Assembly (NCBI GenBank): GCA_014803435.1
Contig: JACYFD010000003.1
Span: forward strand, 386,159-450,158
Length of the DNA stretch: 64,000 nt
From: Cellulosimicrobium terreum
Lineage (GTDB): Bacteria > Actinomycetota > Actinomycetes > Actinomycetales > Cellulomonadaceae
Direction: 5' to 3'
The notes below the pieces were generated by a model. It did not search any database and had not been told where the DNA came from. It was given only the letters and a program-made list of their open reading frames with translations. Shown here piece by piece: positions 1 to 8,960 of this stretch (positions are counted from its first letter, which is position 1; every line of letters starts with the position of its first letter). A program made the translations under genes and the position numbers.

Positions 1-93
1 CGGACTGCGACACTCGGGCTCGCGCCCCCCCCGAGTTGTGACGATCCGCCCCAGATTTGCTCGATCAGGGGCGGATCGTCACTTCTCGGCGGG

Positions 94-1110
94 TCAGGCG
101 ATCGACCAGGCGATCCCGTCGAGGATGTCGTGCTCGCTCGTGACGACCTCCGTCAGCGCACCGCCAGCCGCGGCGACGTCGTCGCGCACGCGAGCGACGA
201 CCTCCGACCAGACGAGCGCCCCCGCCCCGATGACGTCGATGCGGCCCGGGTGCATGAAGCCGAGCGCAGCCCGCTCCTCGCGCGTCCGGTGCAGCAGGTC
301 GCCGCACGCGGCCAGCACGGTCTCGACCGGCAGCACCGCGCCGTCGATCCGGTCGCGGTCGTACGCCGCGAGGCCCAGCGCGTACGCCGTCACCGTGGTC
401 ACGGAGCCGGCGAGCCCGACGAGCGTGCTCGCCTCCCCCCACGGCACGACCGTCGCGGCCTGGTCGAGCGCAGCACGCACGTCGGCGCGGGCGGAGGCCT
501 CCTCCGCCGCCGTCGGCGGGTCGGAGCGCAGGTGCCGCTCGGTCAGGCGCACGCACCCGACGTCCATCGAGAACGCGGCGTCCGGGGCCGCGGAGCCGAC
601 CACGAGCTCGGTCGACCCGCCACCGAGGTCGACGACGACGTAGGGACCCGGCCGCAGCGCGGTGACGGTCGAGACCGCGCCACGGAAGGACAGGGCCGCC
701 TCCTCCTCGCCGGACACGACCTCGGGCTCGACCCCGAGCGCGTCCACGACCCCGGCGACGAACTCGTCGCGGTTCTCGGCGTCCCGGGTCGCGGAGGTGG
801 CGACGAACCGGGTGCGCGTCGCGCCGAGCTCGTCGATCACCGCCGCGTAGCGCCGTGCGGCGTCGAGCGTGCGCCCGAGCGCCTCAGGGGCGAGCCGCCC
901 GGTGCGGTCCACGCCCTGGCCGAGCCGGACGACCTCCATGCGGCGGTCGAGGTCGACGAGCGTGCCGCTCGAGACGTCGACGTCCGCGACGAGCAGGCGG
1001 ATCGAGTTCGTGCCGCAGTCGATCGCGGCGACGCGCACGACGCCGTCAGCGACGGGGGCAGGGCCGGTGGCGCGGGGCGTGCTCGGGGCAGGGGTGGTAC
1101 CGGATGTCAT
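94..1110 (-). CDS. ppx: Ppx/GppA-type exopolyphosphatase
   Basis: 338-residue member of the Ppx/GppA phosphatase family, which removes terminal phosphates from polyphosphate or from pppGpp. The ASKHA-fold phosphate-1 motif is visible at residues 27-36 (VAAIDCGTNS) and the phosphate-2 motif at about 161-169 (DLGGGSTEL). At this length it is the short actinobacterial Ppx form, without the C-terminal HD-like extension of the E. coli enzymes. It is the last gene of a minus-strand run with the DUF501 and FtsB-like genes and eno, an order also found in Mycobacterium. The ATG at 1110 has no strong ribosome site, and a GTG a little downstream, just before the first motif, could also be used. Whether polyphosphate or pppGpp is the substrate cannot be read from sequence. 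Confidence 0.9.
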   Translation of the reverse strand: MTSGTTPAPSTPRATGPAPVADGVVRVAAIDCGTNSIRLLVADVDVSSGTLVDLDRRMEVVRLGQGVDRTGRLAPEALGRTLDAARRYAAVIDELGATRTRFVATSATRDAENRDEFVAGVVDALGVEPEVVSGEEEAALSFRGAVSTVTALRPGPYVVVDLGGGSTELVVGSAAPDAAFSMDVGCVRLTERHLRSDPPTAAEEASARADVRAALDQAATVVPWGEASTLVGLAGSVTTVTAYALGLAAYDRDRIDGAVLPVETVLAACGDLLHRTREERAALGFMHPGRIDVIGAGALVWSEVVARVRDDVAAAGGALTEVVTSEHDILDGIAWSIA

Positions 1111-1129
1111 GCGCCAAGCCTGCCACCGG

Positions 1130-1657
1130 TCAGCAGGTGCAGCGGTCCGGGCGCCAGACGTCGCGCACCAGACCGAGGGCCTCGTCCCCGAGCGGATTCA
1201 CTCCCGGCCCCGCAGCGAGCGCGTGCCCGACGAGGACGTGCAGGCACTTCACGCGCGTCGGCATGCCGCCGGCCGAGATCCCGTCGATCTCCTCGACGTG
1301 GCCGAGGGCCTCGCGCTGGGCGAGGTAGTGCTCGTGCGCGCGCCGGTACGCCGCGGCGAGCTCCTCGTCCTGCGTCAGGCGGTCGGACATCTCCTTCATC
1401 ACGCCGTTCGCCTCGAGGGTCGACGCCGCCGCGACCGCGCCGGGGCTCGTGAGGTAGAAGGTCGTGGGGAACGGCGTGCCGTTCTCGAGCCGCGGCGCGG
1501 TCCGCACGACGAGCGGCCGACCGCAGGCGCAGCGGGCCGCGATGCCCACGACCCCGCGGGGCGGGCGGCCGAGCTGTTCGGCCAGCACCTCGAGGTCGTG
1601 CGCGGTCACCTCGGCGGCGGGGTCGTCTGCGGGGATGGCCAGTCGGGCGTCGCTCAC
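1130..1657 (-). CDS. DUF501 family protein
   Basis: 175-residue DUF501 protein, a conserved actinobacterial family of unknown function always seen beside ppx and the FtsB-like gene. A CxC pair lies at residues 43-45 (ARCACGRP), and a second conserved block, GGMPTRVKCLHVLVGH, lies near residues 130-145. Several cysteines, including a C-terminal CTC, could bind metal, but that is inference. I place the start at the GTG at 1657, because GAGGA stands 6 nt upstream; the longer reading back to 1729 adds a low-complexity leader. The gap to ppx is about 20 nt, consistent with one operon. Confidence 0.85.
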   Translation of the reverse strand: MSDARLAIPADDPAAEVTAHDLEVLAEQLGRPPRGVVGIAARCACGRPLVVRTAPRLENGTPFPTTFYLTSPGAVAAASTLEANGVMKEMSDRLTQDEELAAAYRRAHEHYLAQREALGHVEEIDGISAGGMPTRVKCLHVLVGHALAAGPGVNPLGDEALGLVRDVWRPDRCTC

Positions 1658-1754
1658 GGAAGGTCCTCGGGTCAGGTCGCGGGGCTGCCCGACGGCGCCG
1701 GGCGGTGCGCACGCGCGCACCGCGCCCATTGTCCCCGGTCCGGCAGGGGGTCGG

Positions 1755-2510
1755 CTACGGCGTGGTCCGGCCGTCGACGGGCTGGTCGCCCGCGACCTGC
1801 ACGGAGGTCCAGATGGCCTCGTACCAGGGCGTGCCGTCGTCGTACCCGCGGACGGGGCCGTCCGTGATCTCCTCGCCCGTGACCGGGTCGATGTCGTCCA
1901 CCACGACCTCCGGGTCGAGCACCCGCCACGGCCGGTCGCCCGGCATGACGAAGTTCAGCCGCTCGCGGGCCTCCTGCTCGACGTAGCTCTCGTCGTCCCA
2001 GCGCTCGAGCTGCGACTCGAGCTCGTCGTGGTCGTCCCGGGCCTGCGCGAGGTCGTCGCGCATCGCGTCGAGCTCGCCCGCCTGGGTGACGTACGCGCGC
2101 ACGGTGGGCAGGAGCAGGACCAGCGACAGCAGCAGGACGACGGACAGCACCAGCGCGCGGACCGTCACGACCTCCGGCAGCAGGAACCCGTAGCGGCTGC
2201 GCCTGCGGTCCTCGGGTGCCGGGCCGGCCGGGCGCCGTCGGGTCGGTCGGCGTGCGGGCCGGCGCCCGGAGCCGCTCGTCGCCTCGCGGGTCACCTTCGC
2301 GGGGCCCGACGCCGTCCGGGTCGTCGTGCCCGACCGCTTGCCCGTCGAGGAGGTGCGGCTCGTCGACGCCGCCGGCGTCGGCGTGCCCGCCGTGGGCGGC
2401 TTCGACCGGCTCGTCGGCGACTTCCCCCGTGGCTTGCTGGCGGCGGGCTGCGTACGGCCACCGGGGCGCGCGGTCGACCCGGGACGTGGCGGGCGACGTG
2501 ACGAGGGCAT
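1755..2510 (-). CDS. FtsB/DivIC-like septum formation initiator
   Basis: About 251 residues. A long basic, Ser/Thr/Pro-rich cytoplasmic N-terminus (residues 1-110) precedes one membrane helix (about 117-137), a coiled coil (about 142-172) and the DivIC signature WDDESYVEQEARERLNF (171-187). This is the topology of the divisome protein FtsB/DivIC, which forms a trimeric complex with FtsL and FtsQ at the septum. The basic tail is much longer than in E. coli FtsB but is usual in actinobacteria. The start is uncertain: the ATG at 2510 and a GTG at 2537 are both in frame and neither has a strong ribosome site. The position between eno and the DUF501 gene supports the assignment. Confidence 0.82.
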   Translation of the reverse strand: MPSSRRPPRPGSTARPGGRTQPAASKPRGKSPTSRSKPPTAGTPTPAASTSRTSSTGKRSGTTTRTASGPAKVTREATSGSGRRPARRPTRRRPAGPAPEDRRRSRYGFLLPEVVTVRALVLSVVLLLSLVLLLPTVRAYVTQAGELDAMRDDLAQARDDHDELESQLERWDDESYVEQEARERLNFVMPGDRPWRVLDPEVVVDDIDPVTGEEITDGPVRGYDDGTPWYEAIWTSVQVAGDQPVDGRTTP

Positions 2511-2613
2511 GAGCCCGATTCTGCCGTCGCGGGCCACGGACCTGGCGGAGCACGCGCCGCGCGGCGCGCTGTCCCTCCCGCCGAGCAGGTGATCTGCGTC
2601 CCTCCGAGCACGA

Positions 2614-2649
2614 CGAGGCCCGGCGGACCGTGTGGTCCGCCGGGCCTCG
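2614..2649 (-). terminator. Strong hairpin terminator downstream of eno
   Basis: A perfect 16-bp stem (cgaggcccggcggacc on the plus strand) closed by a 4-nt loop lies 25 nt past the eno stop. It is very GC-rich with no clear T-run, as is common for actinobacterial terminators. It separates eno from the FtsB-like gene downstream. Confidence 0.85.
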
Positions 2650-2674
2650 CGCGTGCGTCAGGACTGCTGGTGCG

Positions 2675-3964
<1,290 letters not shown>

Positions 3965-4150
3965 TTAGCAGCAGGGTGCTCGCGAGCGCGATCTTCGCGG
4001 CGTGCCTCGGGCTGGAACCCGAGCACACCGGCGTGCGCGCCCGCGACGGTGGTGGGTTTACGTCGACAGCCTAGTGCCCGGATGTGACCTGCGCCGCTGC
4101 GTCCGCCCCTCGGGCTCGACGCGAGGACCGACGGGCCGGGTGACCAGGAC

Positions 4151-4858
4151 CTACGTCCCGGACGTCTCCGCCGCGACGATCGCGGCCTCGACGCGCCGCA
4201 GCTCGCCCCGCAGCGCGGCCTCGGCATCGATCCCCTCCGCCTCGGCCCGCGCCACGAGGGCGAACAGCTCCCGGCCCAGCCGGGCCTGCGGCGTCGGGCC
4301 GCCCGTGCCCGACACGTCTGGCGGACCGACGTCCGCCAGACCACCCCGGCGCGCCCGCGAGAGCACCTTCTGCGCGCGGGCGAGCGCCCCCTGCGTGTGG
4401 GAGATGCCGTCGAGGACCGACTCGCGCTGCTTCTCCACCCGCTTGATCGCGTCCCACTGGGCGTGGAGGTCGACCGCCCCGGCCGCGCCCCCCGCCGACC
4501 CGGGACCGTCGTCGAACACGTGCGGGTGACGTCGGACGAGCTTGGCGACGAGGTCGGCCGCGACGTCGTCGACGGTGAACGGGTCGGCCTCCTCGCTCGC
4601 GATGCGGGCGTGGAACAGCACCTGGAGCAGCACGTCGCCGAGCTCCTCACGCATCCCGGCGTGGTCGCCCGTCTCGATCGCCTCGGCCAGCTCGTGCGCC
4701 TCCTCGAGCAGGTAGTGCACGAGCGACGTGTGCGTCTGCTCGCGGTCCCACGGGCACCCGCCCGGCGAGTAGAGGCGGTCCATGACGGCGACGGCGTCGC
4801 GCAGGGGGTCCGCCGTGGCCGGTCGTGCGTCGGCCGTCACCGGCTCGGGTGCGCTCAT
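4151..4858 (-). CDS. mazG: MazG nucleoside triphosphate pyrophosphohydrolase
   Basis: About 235 residues from the ATG at 4858. MazG hydrolyses (d)NTPs to monophosphates and pyrophosphate, a house-cleaning activity. The motif LLEEAHELAEAIETGDHAGMREELGDVLLQ carries the ExxE...ExxD Mg-binding residues, preceded by the typical MDRLYSPGGCPWDREQTH and followed by RRHPHVFDD. The C-terminal half is divergent, so this looks like the shorter actinobacterial form, in which the second MazG domain is poorly conserved. The longer open frame back to 4945 starts with an unrelated Arg-rich leader and is not favoured. It is in the eno-mazG-mfd neighbourhood typical of Actinobacteria. Confidence 0.92.
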   Translation of the reverse strand: MSAPEPVTADARPATADPLRDAVAVMDRLYSPGGCPWDREQTHTSLVHYLLEEAHELAEAIETGDHAGMREELGDVLLQVLFHARIASEEADPFTVDDVAADLVAKLVRRHPHVFDDGPGSAGGAAGAVDLHAQWDAIKRVEKQRESVLDGISHTQGALARAQKVLSRARRGGLADVGPPDVSGTGGPTPQARLGRELFALVARAEAEGIDAEAALRGELRRVEAAIVAAETSGT

Positions 4859-4982
4859 CGACCCATCGTAGGTTCGCGCGCCGACCCGGCGGTCTGGACG
4901 GCCGAACAGGCGGTCACGGCGCGTCCCGGGATCAGGACGGACCACGACCGCCTGCCCGGCGGACCGGTGGCAGTCGGAACCG

Positions 4983-7139
4983 TCAGAACCGGGCCACGTC
5001 CGTGAGGGTCACCGAGCCGTCCTGGCCGACGGTCGCCGTGCGGTTTCCGCCGCTCTCCCAGACGACGGCGCCCGCGCCGTTGCGCTTGACGTACTTGTAC
5101 TCGACCGTGGATCCCGCAGGCAGGTCGACGCTCCCCCGCCACACGGGGTAGGTCGACGCCGACAGCACCACTCCGTTCGACGGCGACCAGGAACCGAGCG
5201 CAGGGACGCTCCCGACGACGACGACCGACTGGCCCCACGTCGTCGACGCCGTCACCGCGAACGCGGCGTCAGCGGTCGGGTCGACCGGGGTCTGGCCACC
5301 CTCGCCGTCGCACGGGTCGTCGGCCGTGACCGTCCCGCCGGACACGGCCACGTGCGCACCGCTGAGCGTGTAGTCCCGGCCGCCGTTGTTGTCCCACGTC
5401 CCGGACCCGTTGGTGAACGCCGCCGTGATCGAGGCTGCCGCTCCGCTCGCACCGGCCGGCAGGGCGACCGCCTTCGAGACCCAGCCGGTGCACGCCGCGG
5501 TCATCGCTGCACCGGGAACGACGGTCCAGGACCCCGAGCCCACCCGGTAGTGGACGTGGTACGCGTTCCAGGCCTTGTCCGTGGCGTAGTAGACCGTCGT
5601 CGACGTCGGGTCGGTGGGGTCGGTCGGCACGTCGCCGTCGACAGCGCCGACGTGCAGCGCGAGCGCTCCGTAGGCAGGGACGGTCGCGGTGAAGGTCCCC
5701 GACGAGCTCACCGTGTACTTCTGGGAGCAGACCTTCGAGGCGACGACGTCGCAGTACGTCCCCGCGGAGAGGGACGTCTGGTAGGTACGGGTCACGGACG
5801 ACGCGGTGTTGTTGATCGTCACGTAGCCCTTGCCACCGCGTCCGTAGGCGATGTGGTTGTTCCCGTCGTCCCACCAGCTCGTGACGGAGGTCCCGGCGAC
5901 CTCGTTGTGGAAGCCGACCATGCCGGCGATCTCGGCGCGGCGCTGCGTGCAGGTCCAGACGCTGCTCGCGCAGGTCGCGTCGGGGACCGAGGTCGCGGTC
6001 GCCCCGACGACCCCCGCCTCCTTGTCCGAGAAGCGGTAGCCGGAGTAGACGCTCGGGGAGCCGTACGGCCAGGACAGCATGAAGGTGTTCGCCAGCGTGT
6101 ACTTGGCGCCCCAGGTGTCGTTCATCGTCTCGCCGTTGCGCTCGGTGTCGTGGTTGTCCACGAAGACGCCCGCCCGGTCCGACGGAAGCTTGCCGTTCGC
6201 GATGTTCCGAAGGTCCTTGATCTGCCCGTCGAACCGCGACCTCAGCTCGCGACCGTAGGCGAACTCGTGCGAGTCGCCGCTGCCGAGGTACTCCGAGGGC
6301 TGGACGGGCTCGCCGCTCGCGCCGATGACCTCCTGCACCCAGTACACGTCCGGGTCGGTGAGCTTCGCCTTGATCGCGACCAGGTCGGCCGCCGGCATGT
6401 GCTTCGCCGCGTCGATGCGGAAGCCCTCGACCCCGAGCGAGAGGAGGTCGTTCAGGTACGCCGCGATCTTCGTGCGGACGGAGTCCGAGCCGGTCCGCAG
6501 GTCCTGGAGGGACACGAGGCGGCAGTTCTGCACCTGGTAGCGGTCGCCGTAGCTGGAGATGTTCGTGCGGCAGTCGTTGAAGTCGCCCGCGCCGTAGGGG
6601 ACGCCCGGGAACCAGTCCACGGCGTACTGAGTCCCGGCGACGCCGGTCCCGGTGCCGCGGTCGGCCCCGGTCGTGTGGTTGATGACGGCGTCCACGACGA
6701 CGCCGACGCCGGCGTCGCGGCACGTGTCGACCATCGCGGCGAACTCGGCACGTGTCCCCAGCTTCGACTCGACCGTGTAGCTCACCGGCTGGTACGAGGT
6801 CCACCAGCTGGTCCCCTGGATGTGCTCCTGCGGCGGCGACACCTGCACGTACCCGAAACCAGCCGGTCCGATCGTGCTCGTGCACTCGGACGCGACGGAG
6901 TCCCACGTCCACTGGAAGAGGTTGAGGATGACGTCGCCGCGCCCGTTCGGGGAATCGACGACCGGGTTCGGCGTCCCCGGGCCCGCGGCCGCAGGCGCGG
7001 CCACGGACAGAGCCGAGCCGACCCCGAGCGCGAGGGCCACGAACGTCGCGACGAGCCGCCGGGACCGGGGTGGCGCGCCCGTTCTCCGTGTCGAGGTCGG
7101 TGCCTGGTGCGGGTGGTCGTGCGGGACGGTGCGCGTCAT
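4983..7139 (-). CDS. Secreted GH13 alpha-amylase with C-terminal starch-binding modules
   Basis: 718-residue extracellular alpha-amylase hydrolysing internal alpha-1,4 bonds of starch. Residues 1-53 form a long secretion signal (basic n-region, hydrophobic 29-48, cleavage near AAPAAAG). The GH13 regions are intact: DAVINH (150-155), GFRIDAAKH (nucleophile D243), WVQEV (acid/base E269) and FVDNHD (transition-state Asp 330). After the catalytic barrel and beta-domain there is a CBM25/26-like module (about 515-610, TTVYYATDKAWNAYHVHY) and a C-terminal CBM20 (about 625-718, WGQSVVVVGSVPALGSW). The ATG at 7139 is preferred because it begins the signal peptide directly; an ATG or GTG at 7166 would add nine residues. 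The gene stands alone with its own promoter and a palindrome over the -10 region. Confidence 0.95.
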   Translation of the reverse strand: MTRTVPHDHPHQAPTSTRRTGAPPRSRRLVATFVALALGVGSALSVAAPAAAGPGTPNPVVDSPNGRGDVILNLFQWTWDSVASECTSTIGPAGFGYVQVSPPQEHIQGTSWWTSYQPVSYTVESKLGTRAEFAAMVDTCRDAGVGVVVDAVINHTTGADRGTGTGVAGTQYAVDWFPGVPYGAGDFNDCRTNISSYGDRYQVQNCRLVSLQDLRTGSDSVRTKIAAYLNDLLSLGVEGFRIDAAKHMPAADLVAIKAKLTDPDVYWVQEVIGASGEPVQPSEYLGSGDSHEFAYGRELRSRFDGQIKDLRNIANGKLPSDRAGVFVDNHDTERNGETMNDTWGAKYTLANTFMLSWPYGSPSVYSGYRFSDKEAGVVGATATSVPDATCASSVWTCTQRRAEIAGMVGFHNEVAGTSVTSWWDDGNNHIAYGRGGKGYVTINNTASSVTRTYQTSLSAGTYCDVVASKVCSQKYTVSSSGTFTATVPAYGALALHVGAVDGDVPTDPTDPTSTTVYYATDKAWNAYHVHYRVGSGSWTVVPGAAMTAACTGWVSKAVALPAGASGAAASITAAFTNGSGTWDNNGGRDYTLSGAHVAVSGGTVTADDPCDGEGGQTPVDPTADAAFAVTASTTWGQSVVVVGSVPALGSWSPSNGVVLSASTYPVWRGSVDLPAGSTVEYKYVKRNGAGAVVWESGGNRTATVGQDGSVTLTDVARF

Positions 7140-7193
7140 CGCTGCTCCCTGGAGCTCGCCGGACACCTGCTTCTTTGCAGGTCGTTGCCGGAA

Positions 7194-7231
7194 CTTGCAG
7201 CAAGATTACAGACCCCAGGGCACCGTGTCAC
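7194..7231 (-). promoter_or_regulatory. Amylase promoter with palindromic operator
   Basis: On the minus strand GTGACA (7231-7226) and TAATCT (7208-7203) are separated by exactly 17 nt, a plausible sigma-A promoter. An 11-bp palindrome CTTGC-T-GCAAG (7194-7204) overlaps the -10 and the start of transcription. A second CTTTGCAG-like half lies at 7173-7180. The CTTGCAG heptamer resembles the site reported for the LacI-family maltose regulator MalR of Streptomyces, so repression lifted by maltodextrins is likely. No malR gene is in the window. Confidence 0.55.
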
Positions 7232-7340
7232 CAGTCGCGACGTACGACTTCCCGACGGCGGCATGCGGACGACGCGTCCTGGGCATAGCGTCGGCTCGGA
7301 CCGACGCCTCCGGGCGCACGCACGGCGAAAGGACTCGACG

Positions 7341-7559
7341 ATGGGCAAGCACCGCCGGTGGAAGGACCTCAGCAGAGGGCAGAAGGTCGCCGTCGGGGTC
7401 GTCGGGGTCGCCCAGATCGCGCTGACGGCGAGCGCCTACAGGGACCTGCTCAACCGCCCGGAGGACAAGATCAACGGGACCAAGGTCGCCTGGGGCATCG
7501 CGCTGCTCGTCAACTGGGTCGGCCCGATCGCGTACTACCTGGACGGGCGGAAGGACTGA
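7341..7559 (+). CDS. Small PLDc_N-like membrane protein
   Basis: 72-residue protein starting at the ATG at 7341 with GAAAGGA 8 nt upstream. A basic N-terminus (MGKHRRWKDL) is followed by two hydrophobic segments (about 16-32 and 48-66), the second ending in VNWVGPIAYYLDGRKD. That pattern, a helix then GPIAYxxxGR, is the core of the PLDc_N (phospholipase D nuclease N-terminal) family of short membrane proteins, whose role when free-standing is unknown. It sits between two divergently transcribed genes and shows no obvious partner. Confidence 0.7.
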   Translation: MGKHRRWKDLSRGQKVAVGVVGVAQIALTASAYRDLLNRPEDKINGTKVAWGIALLVNWVGPIAYYLDGRKD

Positions 7560-7577
7560 GGGAGCCCGCCGGAGCGG

Positions 7578-8030
7578 TCAGCGGTCCCGCGACGCCTCGG
7601 CGTCCGGGGACGCGACACGCTCGAGGAGAGCCAGGGCCCGACGCAGCGCCGTGCTCGACGTGTGCATCGTGTACGGGAAGTAGACGACCTCCACGCCGAC
7701 CTCGGCGAAACGGCGCTCGAGCTCCTCGCCCTTCGGCGTGCCGCGCCAGTCGTCGCCCTTGAAGAAGACGTCGAACGGGCGGCGGCGCCACGTCTCGACC
7801 TTGTCCGGCTGCGTCTCGACGAAGACCTCGTCGACGAACTGCAGGTGCCGGACGATCTCTGCCCGCTCGGTCACGGGGATGACGGGCCGACGACCCTTCG
7901 CGAGCTCGAGCATGTCGTCGTCGACGACACCGGCGACGAGGTAGTCGCACTGGCTGCGTGCGTGGCGGAGCACGTTGAGGTGGCCCACGTGGAACAGGTC
8001 CCACGCTCCGGGTGCGTACCCGATCCTCAT
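7578..8030 (-). CDS. TagD-like cytidylyltransferase (phosphoalcohol nucleotidyltransferase)
   Basis: 150-residue nucleotidyltransferase of the TagD/RibF-like fold. The nucleotide-binding signature FHVGH sits at residues 13-17 (GAWDLFHVGHLNVL), and the C-terminal ISTT-like motif is HTSSTALRR (about 122-130). The segment DVFFKGDDWRG...VVYFPYT closely follows glycerol-3-phosphate cytidylyltransferase, so CTP plus a phosphoalcohol giving a CDP-alcohol is the most likely reaction; the alcohol is unknown. It reads away from the tyrosine-phosphatase gene and shares its upstream region, which carries two TTCACCC boxes also found before polysaccharide genes. A CDP-alcohol phosphotransferase is encoded at 29.9-30.6 kb, a possible consumer of the product. 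Confidence 0.82.
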   Translation of the reverse strand: MRIGYAPGAWDLFHVGHLNVLRHARSQCDYLVAGVVDDDMLELAKGRRPVIPVTERAEIVRHLQFVDEVFVETQPDKVETWRRRPFDVFFKGDDWRGTPKGEELERRFAEVGVEVVYFPYTMHTSSTALRRALALLERVASPDAEASRDR

Positions 8031-8073
8031 GTCGTTCTCCGTCCCTGGCCCGTGCCTCGACGAGCCTCATCAC

Positions 8074-8140
8074 AGGCTAGGGCGAGTGACCGACGACGAG
8101 AACGCGGCTCGAGGGTGAAAGCAGCCGACGTCCGGGTGAA
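8074..8140 (-). promoter_or_regulatory. Two TTCACCC boxes plus -10 for the cytidylyltransferase gene
   Basis: On the minus strand TTCACCC occurs at 8140-8134 and at 8119-8113, 21 bp apart. The -10-like TAGCCT starts at 8079, exactly 40 nt after the start of the proximal box. No TTGACA-like -35 is visible. The same box-to-hexamer spacing recurs before five other units in this window. Confidence 0.6.
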
Positions 8141-8158
8141 TTCGGCTCGTGCTACGTT
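8113..8158 (+). promoter_or_regulatory. Possible promoter of the tyrosine-phosphatase gene
   Basis: On the plus strand TACGTT (8153-8158) is a -10-like hexamer. The two boxes, here read as GGGTGAA, start 40 and 19 nt upstream. They are inverted relative to the polysaccharide promoters, so shared control of both divergent genes is possible but less certain. Confidence 0.35.
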
Positions 8159-8230
8159 CGGCCGGTCGACCGTCGACGTCGGCACACCCGCCGCCGAACC
8201 CGCCCCGCCAGAGGAGACCTGAGCACCACC

Positions 8231-8929
8231 ATGCCGTCACAGGTCCTCGTCGTGTGCACCGGGAACGTGTGCCGCTCCCCGGTCGCGCAGCGGCTTCTCG
8301 ACCTCCGCAGCGACGCCAGCGTCGCGGTCTCCAGCGCCGGTACGCAGGCTCTCGTGGGCGAGCCCGTCGACCCGCCGATGGTGGCGCTCCTGCGCGGTCG
8401 CGGGTTCGACCCGTCCCCGGGCCTGGCCCGGCAGCTCACCGCGGAGATGATCGAGGAGGCCGACCTGGTGCTGACGATGACGCGCGAGCACCGGGCCGAC
8501 GTCGTGACGCTCGTGCCACGGGCCGTGCGCCGCACCTACACGCTGCTCGAGCTCGCGGCGCTCCTGCGGGAGGTCGAGGTGACCCCCGACCCTGAGGAGG
8601 CCGACGCGGACCGGCTCGCCCGCGTGCACGAGCTCGCGAGCGCCCAGCGCGCACGGACCATCACGACGAGCACGCCCCTCGACGTGACGGACCCCTACCG
8701 CCGGCCCGAGCGGGTCTACCGGCGCGCTTTCGACACCATCGCCACATCGGTCGACACGATCGCGCGGGTGGTGCACCCGCCAGCGGCCCGCCGGCTCGAG
8801 TGGTCACCGACCGTCCCGGGGCAGGGCTCGCGCACACCGCCGTTCCCGGCGACGTCCGAGGCGGACCCCCCCGGTCCCCGCCCGGGCGGCGGCTCACCCC
8901 GCCACGGCGGCAGGCGCCGTCTCTTCTGA
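8231..8929 (+). CDS. Low-molecular-weight protein-tyrosine phosphatase
   Basis: 232-residue LMW-PTP. The phosphate loop CTGNVCRS occupies residues 9-16 (nucleophile C9, R15) and the general-acid segment DPYRR is near residue 155. This family (Wzb, Ptp, PtpA) dephosphorylates bacterial tyrosine kinases and surface-polysaccharide enzymes. It is longer than the usual 150-170 residues because of an acidic insert (VTPDPEEADADR) and a disordered, basic, Pro/Gly-rich tail after about residue 185. It is the natural partner of the BY-kinase at 15.2-16.8 kb, although mfd lies between them. A GAGGAG ribosome site lies about 14 nt before the ATG, rather far. Confidence 0.92.
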   Translation: MPSQVLVVCTGNVCRSPVAQRLLDLRSDASVAVSSAGTQALVGEPVDPPMVALLRGRGFDPSPGLARQLTAEMIEEADLVLTMTREHRADVVTLVPRAVRRTYTLLELAALLREVEVTPDPEEADADRLARVHELASAQRARTITTSTPLDVTDPYRRPERVYRRAFDTIATSVDTIARVVHPPAARRLEWSPTVPGQGSRTPPFPATSEADPPGPRPGGGSPRHGGRRRLF

Positions 8930-8960
8930 CGGCACGCCCCGCCGCGCGCGGGTGATCGGG

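Noticed and set aside
5352-7340. Long plus-strand open frame opposite the amylase gene
   Set aside because: Antisense shadow. Only the last 72 codons (from 7341) make a plausible protein with a ribosome site.
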